Assembly (NCBI RefSeq): GCF_033958435.1
Contig: NC_134138.1
Location: forward strand, 184,072,798 to 184,136,797
Source: Carettochelys insculpta
Taxonomy: Eukaryota > Chordata > Testudines > Carettochelyidae
Direction of reading: 5' to 3'
DNA: 64,000 bases
Shown: piece after piece, positions 23,951-34,285 of the stretch
Position numbering within the stretch: position 1 is the first letter of the stretch
How the letters are laid out: every line of letters starts with the position of its first letter
Notes under the pieces: generated by a model
The model's database searches: none
What the model was told of the DNA's origin: nothing
What the model saw: only the letters and a program-made list of their open reading frames with translations
Made by a program: the position numbers and the translations under genes

Positions 23951-24812
23951 GAGTCCAAGCCATGGATTTTCCCATGCATCAGATTACACTGCTGCCTCTG
24001 ATCTGAATAGGCAGTAGAGAGATTCTTCTGTCAAGAGCACCAGGCAGTCTTTGTGGCTTCTGACCTTCCTCTGAAACCAGCTTTTTTAGTATTTTGATTT
24101 GCACCAAAATCAATAGGGCACGTGCGGACACAACCAAGAACATGCTCTGCAATTTTGGAATTGATCGGATACATCTTTCAAAAGTTATTGCATTACAGAC
24201 AGGCGGAGAAATGACACTGAGCTGAATATTAAACTATGCTTCATTTAGATGGTGGAGCCAGTTTAAGTTGTAGAACAGCTGTCTAGTAGTAGGAAGGTTT
24301 GGTCAATAGCAGCCCTAGAAATATCTGTGCTGGCAACCTAGCCAGGTGAATGGCTCTACCATTAGTCTCTGGCACCAATCTCTAGGTTTATTAAAGTCAT
24401 ACTTTCCCAAATGCTAGGCTAAAACTCAAGCCAGTTTTGTTGCCATGATTTTCCATGTCAGATGTAGGTTGATCTTTTAGGAATTTACTTCACGTTTTTT
24501 AAAAATGATTTTTTGGCCTCTGTTTTACTCCTTATGCAGTGTTTCTGTAGTCCTATCACTGCTCTGTCTCAGAGGTCATTCATTTATTTGTTTTTAGATG
24601 GGAGCAGAGTATGCATGACAATAGCTATGCTCGGGAAAGGCATCAATGAATGTACTATAAATTAGATTACACAGTTAAAAATGTTATGTGCTAGAGACTA
24701 AATCATTCCTGGAAAAAACTGATGACTGTACATCTGCTATGGGCAGTTGATATACCATTTGTACCACACTCTTGCCAACTTTTGTCATAAGTGAGTCAGG
24801 ATAAGACATTAA
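23951..24812. other. no gene seen
   Basis: Unique AT-rich sequence without recognisable features. Confidence 0.4.
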
Positions 24813-25250
24813 AGCCATGTCTACGTTAGCCGACTATGTCAAAATAGCCAGCTCGACTTCAGAAAAGCACGCATCACATCTGCACATGCCGTGCGCTACT
24901 TCGAAGATGAAATTGATGTTAGGCGGCGACATGTGGAAATTGCTATCCCTATCAAAAGATGGGAATAGCGCCCTACTTCGATGTTGAATGTCGAAGTACG
25001 GCGTGTGTAGACTCCACGTCCTGCTACTTTGAAATAACGGGGTCCTCTATGGTGGCCATCAGCAGAGGGACTGAGATGTACTGTCCAGCTCCTGCAGGGC
25101 TCTATGGTCACTGCACACAGCTGTCCTTAAAGCACCACTGACCTGGATTTCCTGTGGCAGGAAGCTGCACCCTCACATGCTGGCCCTGCACACCCTTCGG
25201 AGGCCCCGATTCGCCCACCCACCACCCAAGGCAGCCAGCCAGCCCTCTGA

Positions 25251-25766
25251 GTGCCCCCAGGGCATCCTCCCCAAGGGGACCCAGGGCTCCCATGTGTCCA
25301 GCTGGGGGTGGGGCAGAAGAGGCAATGGGGCCCCTCCTGGATGGATGCTGAGCTCTGGGACCTGCTGGGGCTCTGGGGTGAGGAGGAGGTGCTACAGGTA
25401 ATGGGGAGCAAGTGGCAGAACACCGAAGCATTCGTCTGGCTGGCCGTGGGCCTGGCCACCCAGGGTCACCCTGCCCACACTCCTGACCACATCAGGGTTA
25501 TGCCCAGTTATGCATGGCAGGATTATGGCCGGGCCTGGGACATGGCCTGGCAGTCTGGGGCTGCCTCCGCCACTTGCCCCTATTACAGGGAGCTCAGGGA
25601 AATCCTGGGCCCCCGGTACACCCCCTCCAACCGGCTGTCCTTGACAACACAGATGAGGAGCCCCATCAGGCCTTGGACCAGGAGTCCAGCCCAGAGGCCA
25701 GCCCCACACCCCAGGGGCCCCTGGAGGAGCCAACCCCTGGCACAGTGGAGGTCAGGGGTCCAGTGA
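25251..25766 (+). pseudogene. Harbinger MYB/SANT-like DNA-binding protein, N-terminal exon
   Basis: The 171-residue frame contains a Myb/SANT-like domain at about residues 30-120. Visible landmarks are WMDAELWDLLGLWGEEEVLQ, an arginine/lysine-poor middle with HTPDHIRV, and CPYYRELREILGPRY at the end. In the family this protein binds the element's ends and brings the transposase to the nucleus and DNA. The usual start W(T/S)DAE is kept as WMDAE, but several positions usually basic (the K-x-L-R segment of helix 3) read VMPSYAW, so DNA binding may be lost. The frame is open but the true start is uncertain, as the first ATG gives a proline-rich leader. A splice acceptor-like CCCCTGTCCACAG follows at about 25842, hinting at further exons. 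Confidence 0.7.
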
Positions 25767-26130
25767 TGGGGAGCTCCTGATCGACTTCCCCGCCTGGAGC
25801 TTCAGTAGGGCATCTGCCCGACTGGTGTCCCCTGTCCACAGGAGTGAACCTTTGGGTATGTACCCCACAAGGCGCACACCCCTGGGTTACGGGGCAGGGC
25901 AACGGGACACAACTGGGTCCCCCCCACACATCCAGCTGACCGTGGTCCACCACAGCCCAGCCAGACCCTGGCTCCAGGATCCCAGGGTCCATCAGCACCC
26001 GCTCCTGCGGACAGCACCGTGACTCATACCAGAGGGGGAGGGGCGGTAGGCTGAACCCACAATGGGGGATGCCCACAGGCCAGGGCCCAGTACTAATGGC
26101 TGTCCTCTCTCTTTCCCCCGCTTTCTGCAG

Positions 26131-26569
26131 CCAGACCATCCTAGGGCCATGACAGCGCTGCAGTGTTTGTGGTGCTGGGGATGTTACACTGCGGCAGCCA
26201 GCCATTGGCGGCTGCTGACCCCCCCAGGTCCTCGCCATCCTCTGGCGCCAGGTGGAGGTGGCAGAGTGTTGCCTTCAATTGGAGGAGTGGGTGCTGGCCT
26301 GGCACCAGGAGGCCTTGGGATCCTTCATGCGGACTTTTGAGTGCATTGCCGGGAGCCTCGAGAGGATAGCAGACTGGCTGCCTCCCCCGGCTGCTCCAGC
26401 TGCCGTCCCTCCCAGCAACCCCCCCTGCACTGGAGCCCGCCAAAGAGGACCATGGGGGTCTGGAGCTGGCCTGGCCATATTTGCCAGTTCTCTGGCCCCC
26501 ACCCGGCCTCGACGGGGACCCTGCTCCCAGCAGGGGTCGTGGCCCTCCACACCAGATGAGGAGCTGTGA
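26131..26569 (+). pseudogene. Harbinger MYB/SANT-like protein, probable C-terminal exon
   Basis: A pyrimidine tract CTTTCCCCCGCTTTCTGCAG ends at 26130 and looks like a good splice acceptor. Downstream, one frame reads EVAECCLQLEEWVLAWHQEA followed by LGSFMRTFECIAGSLERIAD and a proline-rich tail. This resembles the C-terminal coiled-coil/oligomerisation segment of turtle MYB/SANT-like Harbinger proteins. A frame change near 26250 interrupts it, so I call it a decayed exon rather than an intact one. Confidence 0.5.
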
Positions 26570-26721
26570 GGGCCCAAGGACTGGGCCACACAGGCTTCCC
26601 TCCATGGTACATAGTTCCTCCCCACCTCTGTTGTAAATAGTTGTGTCCCCCACTCTTTAGGTAGCATTCCCCCCCACCTCTGTACATAGTTTCCCCATGG
26701 ACGTTCATTCCCGTAAATGAT

Positions 26722-27576
26722 TTATTTTTCAAAAATGTGTTTTGTGTGCTTTTTAAGGGGGCAATGTGCAGATGGTGAGGTCAGTGTGAGAGAGGCCCAC
26801 CAGAGGTGGCCAGGGTGGCATTCACCCTGCACCCCGCTCAAAATAGGCCCGTGGGCCTCCTGGACCTTGACTCTCTTGTGGTGGGCCTTGCGGCTCAGGG
26901 CAGCATCTGGCTGAGGGTAGGCTGTGCCAGCCTCCACAGCCCACCCCTGCGTGAAGGCCTCCCCTCCATTGCTCTCCACCAGGTTGTGAAGCATGCAGCA
27001 AACAGCCACAACCTGGGGGATGTTGGGGAGGATCATGTCTGGGCAGGTGACCAGGCAGTGCCAGCAGCCCTTGAGGCGTCTGAAAGCCTGCTCAACCACC
27101 TGGCAGGCATGGTTCAGGCAGCCGTTGAACTCCTCCTGGCTGGAGTTGAGGTGGCCCATGTATGGGTGCATAAGCCAGGGCTGGAGGGGGTAGGTTTCAT
27201 CTGCCACGAGACAGAGGGGCATGCTGGTGTCCTCCAGAGGGATCTCCTTCTGTGGGATGTAGGTCCTTGCCTCCATACGGTGGCACAGGCTCAAGTTCCT
27301 GAAAATGCAGGCATCATGGGTGCTGCCAGGCCAGTCAGCATATATCCTGAAAGCAGCCCCGCTGTCCACCATGGCCTGGAGGATCACTGAGTGGTAGCTT
27401 TTCCTGTTCATAAACTGTCCTCTGCTGTGGTCCGGGGTGTGGATGGGGATGTGGGTCCTGTCCAGGGTCCCAAAGCAGTTGGGGAACCCCATTCCAGCAA
27501 ACCCCCTGATGGTCACATCCAGGTCCCCGATCCACATGAGCCTGTGGAGCAGCAGGGCATTCATTGCATGGACCAT
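26722..27576 (-). pseudogene. PIF/Harbinger DDE transposase (HARBI1-like), catalytic part
   Basis: The 284-residue open frame is the DDE_Tnp_4-type nuclease domain. The three expected acidic blocks are present in order: LDRTHIPI (D39), VADETYPLQPWL (D126) and VVEQAFRRLKG (E162); GSTHDACIFRN lies between the first two. These would coordinate the metal ions that cut the element ends. The first block normally reads DGTH, so the G-to-R change is a likely defect. A typical C-terminal CCMLHNLVE follows at 193-201. The N-terminal helices lie upstream in other frames (27577-28216), so the protein is broken. The last 40 residues run into unrelated sequence, so the native stop is probably lost. The frame converges on the MYB/SANT gene. 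Confidence 0.85.
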
Positions 27577-28216
27577 GTGTGGGGAGAGGACATGGGCACC
27601 CGTGAGAGTGTGCAGGGTGTGGCTGGACCCTCCCCTTGGCCCCCCTCTTCCCTGGGCTCCCTCCTCCTGTAGTCCCCTCCCCAGGCCTCCCCCCTGGGCC
27701 CCCTTCCTGGACCCCTTCCCTGGCCCCCCACCCCCTAATGGGTTCCTGCCTGGGCCACCTTAGCTCCATGATAACAGCCTCAACAGTGGCCTTGCCCACA
27801 CCAAACTGGTGTCCTGTGGATTGGTAGCTGTCTGGAGTGGCCAGCTTCCAGACAGTGATGCCAAACTATTTCTTGACGGCAAGGGCGTGCCGCATATGGG
27901 TGTCATGGTGCATCAGAGTTGGGGTGAGCCACTGGCAGAACTCGAGAACCGTCTGCCAGAGCATCCAGAAATTCCAGAGCCAGTGGTCTTTGTCCCACTC
28001 CACCAGGACCAGAAGTTCCCACCACTCTGTGGTGGTGGGGTAACTCCAGAGCCAGCGGAGCACCCGCTGGGGGAGACCAGGAGGGCCCCCCTTCCAGGAG
28101 GTGCTGGGCGGTTTCCTGCACAGTGCTGAGCAGGGTGGCTCCTGCCTCTGCGACAGCCTGGATGGCTTCTGGCTGCTGCTGCTGAGGGTCCATAGCTGTG
28201 TGCACAGGGTCTGCAA
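27577..28216 (-). pseudogene. PIF/Harbinger transposase, N-terminal part, frame-broken
   Basis: On the minus strand a frame ends EWDKDHWLWNFWMLWQTVLE, then FCQWLTPTLMHHDTHMRHAL and AVKK before a stop near 27866. This is the N-terminal helical region of HARBI1-like transposases. The homology then resumes as LATPDSYQST-like and GKATVEAVIMEL (27765-27799). A proline/glycine-rich stretch at about 27590-27760 separates this from the catalytic domain. It starts with AAGGTGGCC, which resembles a splice donor, so it may be an intron or an insertion; a matching AG acceptor is not evident. Confidence 0.65.
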
Positions 28217-28538
28217 GTCTGGTGTCAGCTCCTCGTGCTGTGCAGGCCAAATGTGTCTGGGAGGGCCCCTTTAAAGGAACGGCTTGCTGTTGCCCTGGAA
28301 GGGCAGTCCACCCTGTGACCCCGTCTGCAGGCTTTCCTAGCCCCTTATTTCAAAAGGGGTCGCTTTTGTGTGTGGACACTTGCCCGGGGGGCTCCTTTTG
28401 ATGTTGCACGTCACTACAATGTCAACAGTGCCAGCCCCAGAAGATGTGTGGACACTACTCGTTGAAGTAGCTTATTTTGATATCACTACTTCGAAATAAT
28501 CTACTTCGACGTAGCGTTTTAGAATAGACATAGTCTAA

Positions 28539-29640
28539 ATGTGTCCACTGGTATCATGTAAGGTTAAAAAACTGCATAGAAGAACATGCAGGAACCCCCG
28601 CTCGCTGGGATTTTTACCAACCTTCTCACTCCTATATTTGCAACTAGGAAAATCTCAGTCCAAATAGTTTAACTGTGATTTGGTATGCAACTTAGCCCTT
28701 GGGTGGGAGTCATGACTTGCTTTACTACATAAAGGACATTGAGTGCTCCTCCTACTGAGCCAGAAGAAGCTTATTTGGCACAAACTCTGGCTGCAGTAAG
28801 CTCTGCGATTGTCACTGGATAAATAATCTGCTGCTGGCCAGGAACTGGCATTCTTATTCTGCAGGAAGTGCTAAACTTAAAGAAATGGCAAAATAGAAGA
28901 AAACATAAAATTTCATTTTTTTCCCATTGAATCAGATCTTGTGTTGGAAGTCAGTTCTGAAGTTTCCTCAACTGCCAGAAAGCTGAAATCCCTGGCTCTA
29001 GGAGTGCTTCCTTTTGTAAGCCACACTCCTGGGGGCTTAGGACCCTGGCCCCCCACCCAATCAAGTGGGCTGCTGAGGAGACAGAAGGGTGACCTTGCAG
29101 TCAGCTCAGTTTCTATCAAAAACTTGCCTGGTTTTCACTGAAATCAAAACAGCCCTACAGAACATTGATTTTTATGAATCAGCATTTTCAGTGGTGGGGG
29201 GGGAATGGGGCAGGTGGGGGGGGGGCACGTAAACATTGGCAGAACATTTCCAACCAGATCCAGTTAGCACTTTCAGCATAACATAAAACAGTGTCTACCA
29301 AAGTATTCCCTTCAGTGAAGTCCTTACAGACAATCTTGCAAGCATTGGCTATTATATATAGCGCTTACTTCTGTGAGTGATCCCAGGGAAGTCAACTTTA
29401 AGGTCAACTTTTAAAGATGGGTATCTGAAGTCAGTGGGATGCAGCTACATTCGATGGACACATTTCCTGAGTGTAGCTCTGCTTTGCTCAGGATCTGAGG
29501 GGCATCTAATCTTGGGGCTGGCCAAAGTCCATTCCACCCCCAGTATGTTTTGGAGTAGCCTTAGTGCTGCTGTAATTTGGAACAGCCCTCAATAGAGGGA
29601 TAATGCCCATGAGTGGAATATTAACTTAATAGAGTACAGC
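28539..29640. other. no gene seen
   Basis: Unique sequence with a G-rich run at about 29195-29227. No exon or repeat family is recognised. Confidence 0.4.
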
Positions 29641-30098
29641 TTGCTCAGCAAGGACAAGCAGAGAGAATAGGGAGGAGGTTGTTGCCTTGTATAATGAAAT
29701 GCAAGCAAGAGGCTGACCTTTTGAAAGTCTATGGATAAGGATAATAAGGGGTAGAAAACCATGGTGCTGGCAAAGTACAGGTTGACTATAGGCCACCTAA
29801 TCAAGAACAGGTGGATGAGGCTTTTTTTTTTTTTAAACCAACAAAGACTGGCATGGGACAGAATAGTGGTGGGGAATTTTTACTATATAAACTGTTGGGA
29901 AATCTGTTGGGAAAATAATTCAGATGGACAGATTTTCCAGCTTGTTCTTGGAATTCATTGCAGATAGCTTCTTATTGCACCAGATGGAAAAAAAAATGAC
30001 TGAATGTTCCAGATTTAGTTATGAGAAAAAGGGAGTAACTGGCTGAGAAGTTGAGGTGGCAAAAGTGACCATGAAATGATGAGTTCATGAGTCTAAAG

Positions 30099-30821
30099 CA
30101 GTAGATCTCAAACTTCATTACACTGTGATCTTGTCTGACCCCAAAAAGTTACGTAATCTTGGGAGCGGGGACCAATGTCTGAGCCCCACCAGTCTATGTA
30201 GGAGGATGGGGACACGAAGTAGAACCCCGGCAGGGCCCTGTAACTGAGCTCCATTGCCCTGGGGCTTGGGTTGAGGCGAACATCCAAGCCAGGCTGGTGG
30301 CAGGGATTGGGCTGAGGCCAAAGTGCAGCCCAGCCCTGGTGACCCCATTAAAACAAGGGCATGACCCTCTTTGCAGTCCCAATTCACAGTATGGCTGCAT
30401 CTACACTGCTCCTCCCTTTTGAAAGGGGCATGCAAATGCAACCAATCAAAATGCAAATGAGGTAGTTATTTGCATATTCAGTGCCTCATTTGCATAATAG
30501 TGGACACTTGCTGTTCTGGAAGTGCTGTTTTCTAAATTCAAAACAGCCGTGTAGGTGGGAATTCCTTTGAAAGGGAACCCCCCCCTTTGAAAGCACCCTT
30601 CTTTCTAATTGTTTTCAGGCAGAAGGGTGCTTTTGAAAGTGGGGCTCCCTTTTGAAGGCAGCCTGTCTGCATGGCTATTTTGCTTTTTGAAAACAGCACT
30701 TCAGGAATGGTGAGTAGTCACCTTAAATCACTGCCTCACTTGCATTTTCGATCAGCTGCATTTGCATTCCTCTTTTGAAAGGGAGGGACAGTGTAGACAC
30801 ATTCTATGAGGACCACCATTG
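30099..30821. mobile_element. hAT-like element interrupted by a MITE
   Basis: CAGTAGATCTCAAACTTC on the left and AGTATGAGGACCACCATTG, after removal of the inner MITE, on the right resemble the CAGTGGTTCTCAAAC/GTTTGAGAACCACTG ends of hAT elements. The junction restores a continuous right end only when the Harbinger MITE at 30393-30804 is taken out. The target duplication is not readable. Confidence 0.45.
30393..30804. mobile_element. Harbinger-type palindromic MITE (412 bp)
   Basis: GGCTGCATCTACACTG and CAGTGTAGACACATTC are inverted ends flanked by TAT (30390-30392, 30805-30807). The arms are complementary over much of the length, with CTTTTGAAAGGG and TGCAAATGAGG-type blocks; the pattern parallels the TTCGAA foldbacks but with T/A-shifted sequence. 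Confidence 0.7.
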
Positions 30822-31640
30822 TAAGTAAAAGAGCAGGAAGGAGAACAGATGCAAGACAGTATAATTTGAGACTTTAGAAAACTCAGAATTGGTAGGTAAT
30901 ATTCCATGGGAAGCAAATTTAAGGAGCAGAGTGGGGTGAGTTTAGGAGAGTTGTCAGTTTTTTTTATATAGGTGCATTAAGATCCAAAAAGCAACTATCC
31001 CAATGCACTGGAGCAATAGAAAGTGTATTGAGACCACCCTGACTTAACCAGTAGACCTTCAATTACCTGAAATAATTTACATCATACAAAAAGTGGGAAT
31101 TAGGCCAATACCTGAAGTATGAATATATATGAAGATCCTGTCAGAAACATGTAGGGACAGTATTAGAAAAGTCAAGGCATAAAATGAAATTAAACTAGCT
31201 AGGGATATGAAAAGCATGTGGAAAAACAATGTTAGGTTAGGCTCATTGCTCAGTGAGGAGGGAAAGACAGAAAATGTACCAGTAACTCAAGTAAAATGCC
31301 TTAGTTTCAGTTTTAACAACTCAGTAGTTATAGGACAACTAACAATGAACACCAATGTGAATGGGGTAGGCTCTGAGGCTGACGTTTTAGAGTTGGCACG
31401 ATCTAATGAAATCCATCCCAGAATACTTAAGGGAGTGGTTGATGAGGTCTGAGTCATTAGTTACCTTGAAAACTTGGAGGACAAGAGATTCTAGAGCAGG
31501 GGTGTGCAAAGTGAGGGGGCAAACCCCTTTGGGAGGCATAAACTTTCATAAGTGTGGTTGGGGGGAACAATATGATCAGCTGTTAGGTCTCAGCCTCATC
31601 CATCTCATTAAAAGTATTGAAATATGCTAGTGTGTTTATG

Positions 31641-31856
31641 TATCAAAACAAAACAGCAGTCATGTAGCACTTTAAAGACAAACAGAATAATTTATTAGGT
31701 GATGCGCTTTTTTGGGACAGACCCTCTTGAAGAAGTGGGTCTGTCCCATGAAAGCACATCACCTAATAAATTATTCTGTTAGTCTTTAAAGTGCTACGTG
31801 ACTGCTGTTTTGTTTTGATAGAATACAGACTAACATGGCTATATCTCTGCCACTGT
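31641..31856 (+). mobile_element. Penelope-like element, perfectly symmetrical foldback
   Basis: Two 84-bp arms, 31641-31724 and 31737-31820, are inverted copies around the 12-base loop TCTTGAAGAAGT. The right arm continues into the family tail GAATACAGACTAACATGGCT; the left arm lacks it. The sequence includes GGGTCTGTCCCATGAAAGCA and the TTATTAGGTGATG block of the family 3' end. No coding part remains. Confidence 0.75.
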
Positions 31857-32367
31857 TTTTATATATGTGTATTTACAGTTATATACCGATCAATAAAGTT
31901 TTTACATTCTACAGACTTATATTCTTACATGTGCCAAAAGTTTTTTTTCCCTTATGAACCAAGCCAAAAGTTCCATTGTTTTAGATTACAGTAGGTAGGT
32001 GGTGGTGACTGGGGGTGCCCTGATAATTGTAGGGATGAAAAGTGGTGCCTGACGTAAAAAGTTTGCTCACTGCTGTTCTAGAGTACTGAAAAGGTATAAT
32101 ATTTATCCCACCTTTAAAAGAAGGAATAAGGACAACCCAAGGAATTCTGGACTTTAACCACGGTACTCAGAAAGATAAGTAAATCAATTTGTAAGTACCT
32201 AAAATACAGTCAATATGGAATTGTCAAGAACAAGTCATGTTAAACCAACCTAATACTCTTCTTTGACAGAGTAACAAGCTTTGTGGATGGGAGAACCAGC
32301 AGATATGACCTCCACTTGATTAAGGCTTTTGATACTGTCTCACCTGACCATCTTATAAGTAAACTAT

Positions 32368-32988
32368 GGCTGTGTCTATACTACAAGTTAAAATCAAATT
32401 TAAAGGTTTTAGCTTCACATTAAAACATCACTGTCTTCACTGTAAATGTCATTAGCTTGATTTAGTCTGCCCTAATATCGATAATAAAATGTCGATATTA
32501 ACGGATGGGTATAGCATCGATCTCGAGTTTAAAATGTCAAATAAAGGCTAGTGTGGAAGCGCCATGTCTTTCATTCGAATTTATTCGCCCGCACAAATGT
32601 CCTGTATGTATCCCACAAATCTATGTGCTGCACCTTGCTCCCATCTCCCCTCTACTAGCAGGAGCTAGGAAATTGCCCAGGGCTGCTGCTCTGTCAGTTG
32701 CCCAGGTCCCCCAAGCTTCAGGGACCCAGGAAACTGACAGTGCTGCTGCACCTGGCTCTCGGCTCAGAATGTGAGGCCGAGGGAACTGAGGGATAGGTTC
32801 CCACAATGCACTGCTGTAATAGTTGATGTTTGGTGATTTCAATGTGGAAGCAATATGTCAAATTTGTTGGGAGTCTGTGGGAAGTGAGGATACTCAAAAT
32901 CAAATTTTAAAAAAGGTGGCACTATAAAATTGATTTTTTTTCTTAACAAATTTTTTCTTCAAATTTATCTTGTAGTGTAGACGTAGCC
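32368..32988. mobile_element. Harbinger-type non-autonomous element (621 bp)
   Basis: GGCTGTGTCTATACTACAAG and CTTGTAGTGTAGACGTAGCC are inverted repeats of 20 bp with few mismatches. The flanks are TAT and TCA, so the 3-bp duplication is not intact. Removing the element joins CR1 sequence cleanly (AAACTA to AGGTAATATAACC). The interior includes GC-rich GGAAACTGACAG blocks similar to 18840-19200. Confidence 0.6.
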
Positions 32989-33952
32989 TCAGGTAATATA
33001 ACCTAAGCAAAACCTACTGTAAAGGTTGGTGCACAACTAATTATTTTCTTTAGTTATTGATGGGCCACAGTCATACTGAAAGGGCGTATTCAGTGAGGTC
33101 CCAAAAGAATCTTATCTGTGTCTGGTGCTACACAATATCTTCACAAGTCATATGGAAATTATTAGGGTATGCTTATAAAGTTTGTAGATGACACCAAACA
33201 GGGAGGGGTTTCAGGCATGTTACAGGACAGAATCCAAACTCAAAGTGATCTTGACAAACTAGAGAAGAGTCATCTGCAGTAACTAGGATGAAATTCAATT
33301 TGGACAAATGCAAAGTACTCCACTTGAGAAGGAATAATCAATTGCACAAATAAAAAATGAGACATGGCTGCCCAGGACTACTGCAGAAAGAGATCTGGGG
33401 CTTACAGAGGTTAACAAACTAAACACTCGTCAACAATGTAAAACGTTGCTAAAAAGCAAACATAACTCTAGGATGTATTAGCGGGAGTTTTGTAAGCAAG
33501 CCAGGAGAAGCAATTCTTCTCTATTTAGCACTGAATGCCTCAGCTGGAGTATTATGTCCTGTTTTGGCTCTACATTTTTGCAGCTCATCTATATCTTTCA
33601 CAAAGACTGGAGGAGAGCAACAAAAATTATTCAGGATCCAAGAAAACCTGAAGTATGAGGAAAGATTTAAAAAAGGGTTTGTTTTGTCTGGACAAAAAAC
33701 TGAGCCAGGGACATGACAGCAACCTTCACATATGTAAAACAGGATGAAGTGTGTTCCTTAACCACTGATGACAGCAGTAGTAGTAATGGGTTTAAATTGC
33801 AGTGAGAGAGATTTAGGTTAGACATTTAGGGAAAACTTTCAAACTAAAAGAATAGTTAAGTAGTGTAACGTTACCAAGGGAGACTATGGAATCTCAGTCT
33901 TTTGAAGTTTTTAAGAATAGGTTTGATAAACATGTGTTGAGGTGGTCTAGAT

Positions 33953-34285
33953 CAGTGTTCCTTAAATTTTTGAGGCTGTGGAGGACCAAACAATACTTTC
34001 TATGCAGAACACCTATGAAAATTTTCTTCAAAAATTATTGTCAGACACACCCCTCCAGTAAACAAACAACCCCCCCAACAAACAGCAATTTACACAGCAA
34101 AAACAAAACAAAGTAATTTAATCAGCTATAATAGCAATGAAGAAGTAACCTTGTATGTGGTTTTAATAACAGAAAATATATACAATCAGTGTATGATACC
34201 AAAAAAGTGTCAGGTGCTCAGGGCACACCTGTGAGTTGTTCATGGAACATCAGTGTTTTGTGGAACCTAGTTTAACATTGCCGTC
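33953..34285. mobile_element. possible hAT-like element
   Basis: CAGTGTTCCTTAAATTTTTG on the left and TGTGGAACCTAGTTTAACAT on the right are roughly inverted. The boundary follows directly on CR1 sequence. No clear duplication is seen. Confidence 0.35.

Larger units (their letters stand above)
24813..28535. mobile_element. PIF/Harbinger DNA transposon, near-complete (3.7 kb)
   Basis: The ends AGCCATGTCTACGTTAG and the reverse complement of the right side, GACTATGTCTATTCTAAAAC, are diverged inverted repeats of the GGCTACGTCTACAC family. They are flanked by TAA on both sides (24810-24812, 28536-28538). Inside are a plus-strand MYB/SANT-like gene (25.25-26.57 kb) and a minus-strand DDE transposase (28.2-26.7 kb), the two-gene content known for autonomous PIF/Harbinger elements, here converging. 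The outer about 300 bp (left) and 380 bp (right) match the 710-bp deletion derivatives at 35935 and 61055. Frame breaks in the transposase argue that this copy is inactive now. Confidence 0.85.
29641..33950 (+). mobile_element. long CR1 LINE remnant split by at least three insertions
   Basis: The left part (29641-30098) matches the CR1 endonuclease region, including AGGCCACCTAATCAAGAACA and GGTGGATGAGG. Later parts (30822-31640, 31860-32367, 32989-33950) carry reverse transcriptase and 3' regions such as TTTGTAGATGACACCAAAC (FVDDTK) near 33181 and TACTGCAGAAAGAGATCTGG near 33380. Many stops and indels make it the oldest CR1 here. It is interrupted by a hAT holding a Harbinger MITE, a Penelope-like foldback and a 621-bp foldback-ended element. 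Confidence 0.7.

Noticed and set aside
25666..26238. 190-residue minus-strand frame inside the Harbinger
   Set aside because: It overlaps the MYB/SANT gene on the other strand and resembles no protein; a shadow of GC-rich coding sequence.
26806..27390. 194-residue plus-strand frame
   Set aside because: Antisense shadow of the transposase catalytic domain.
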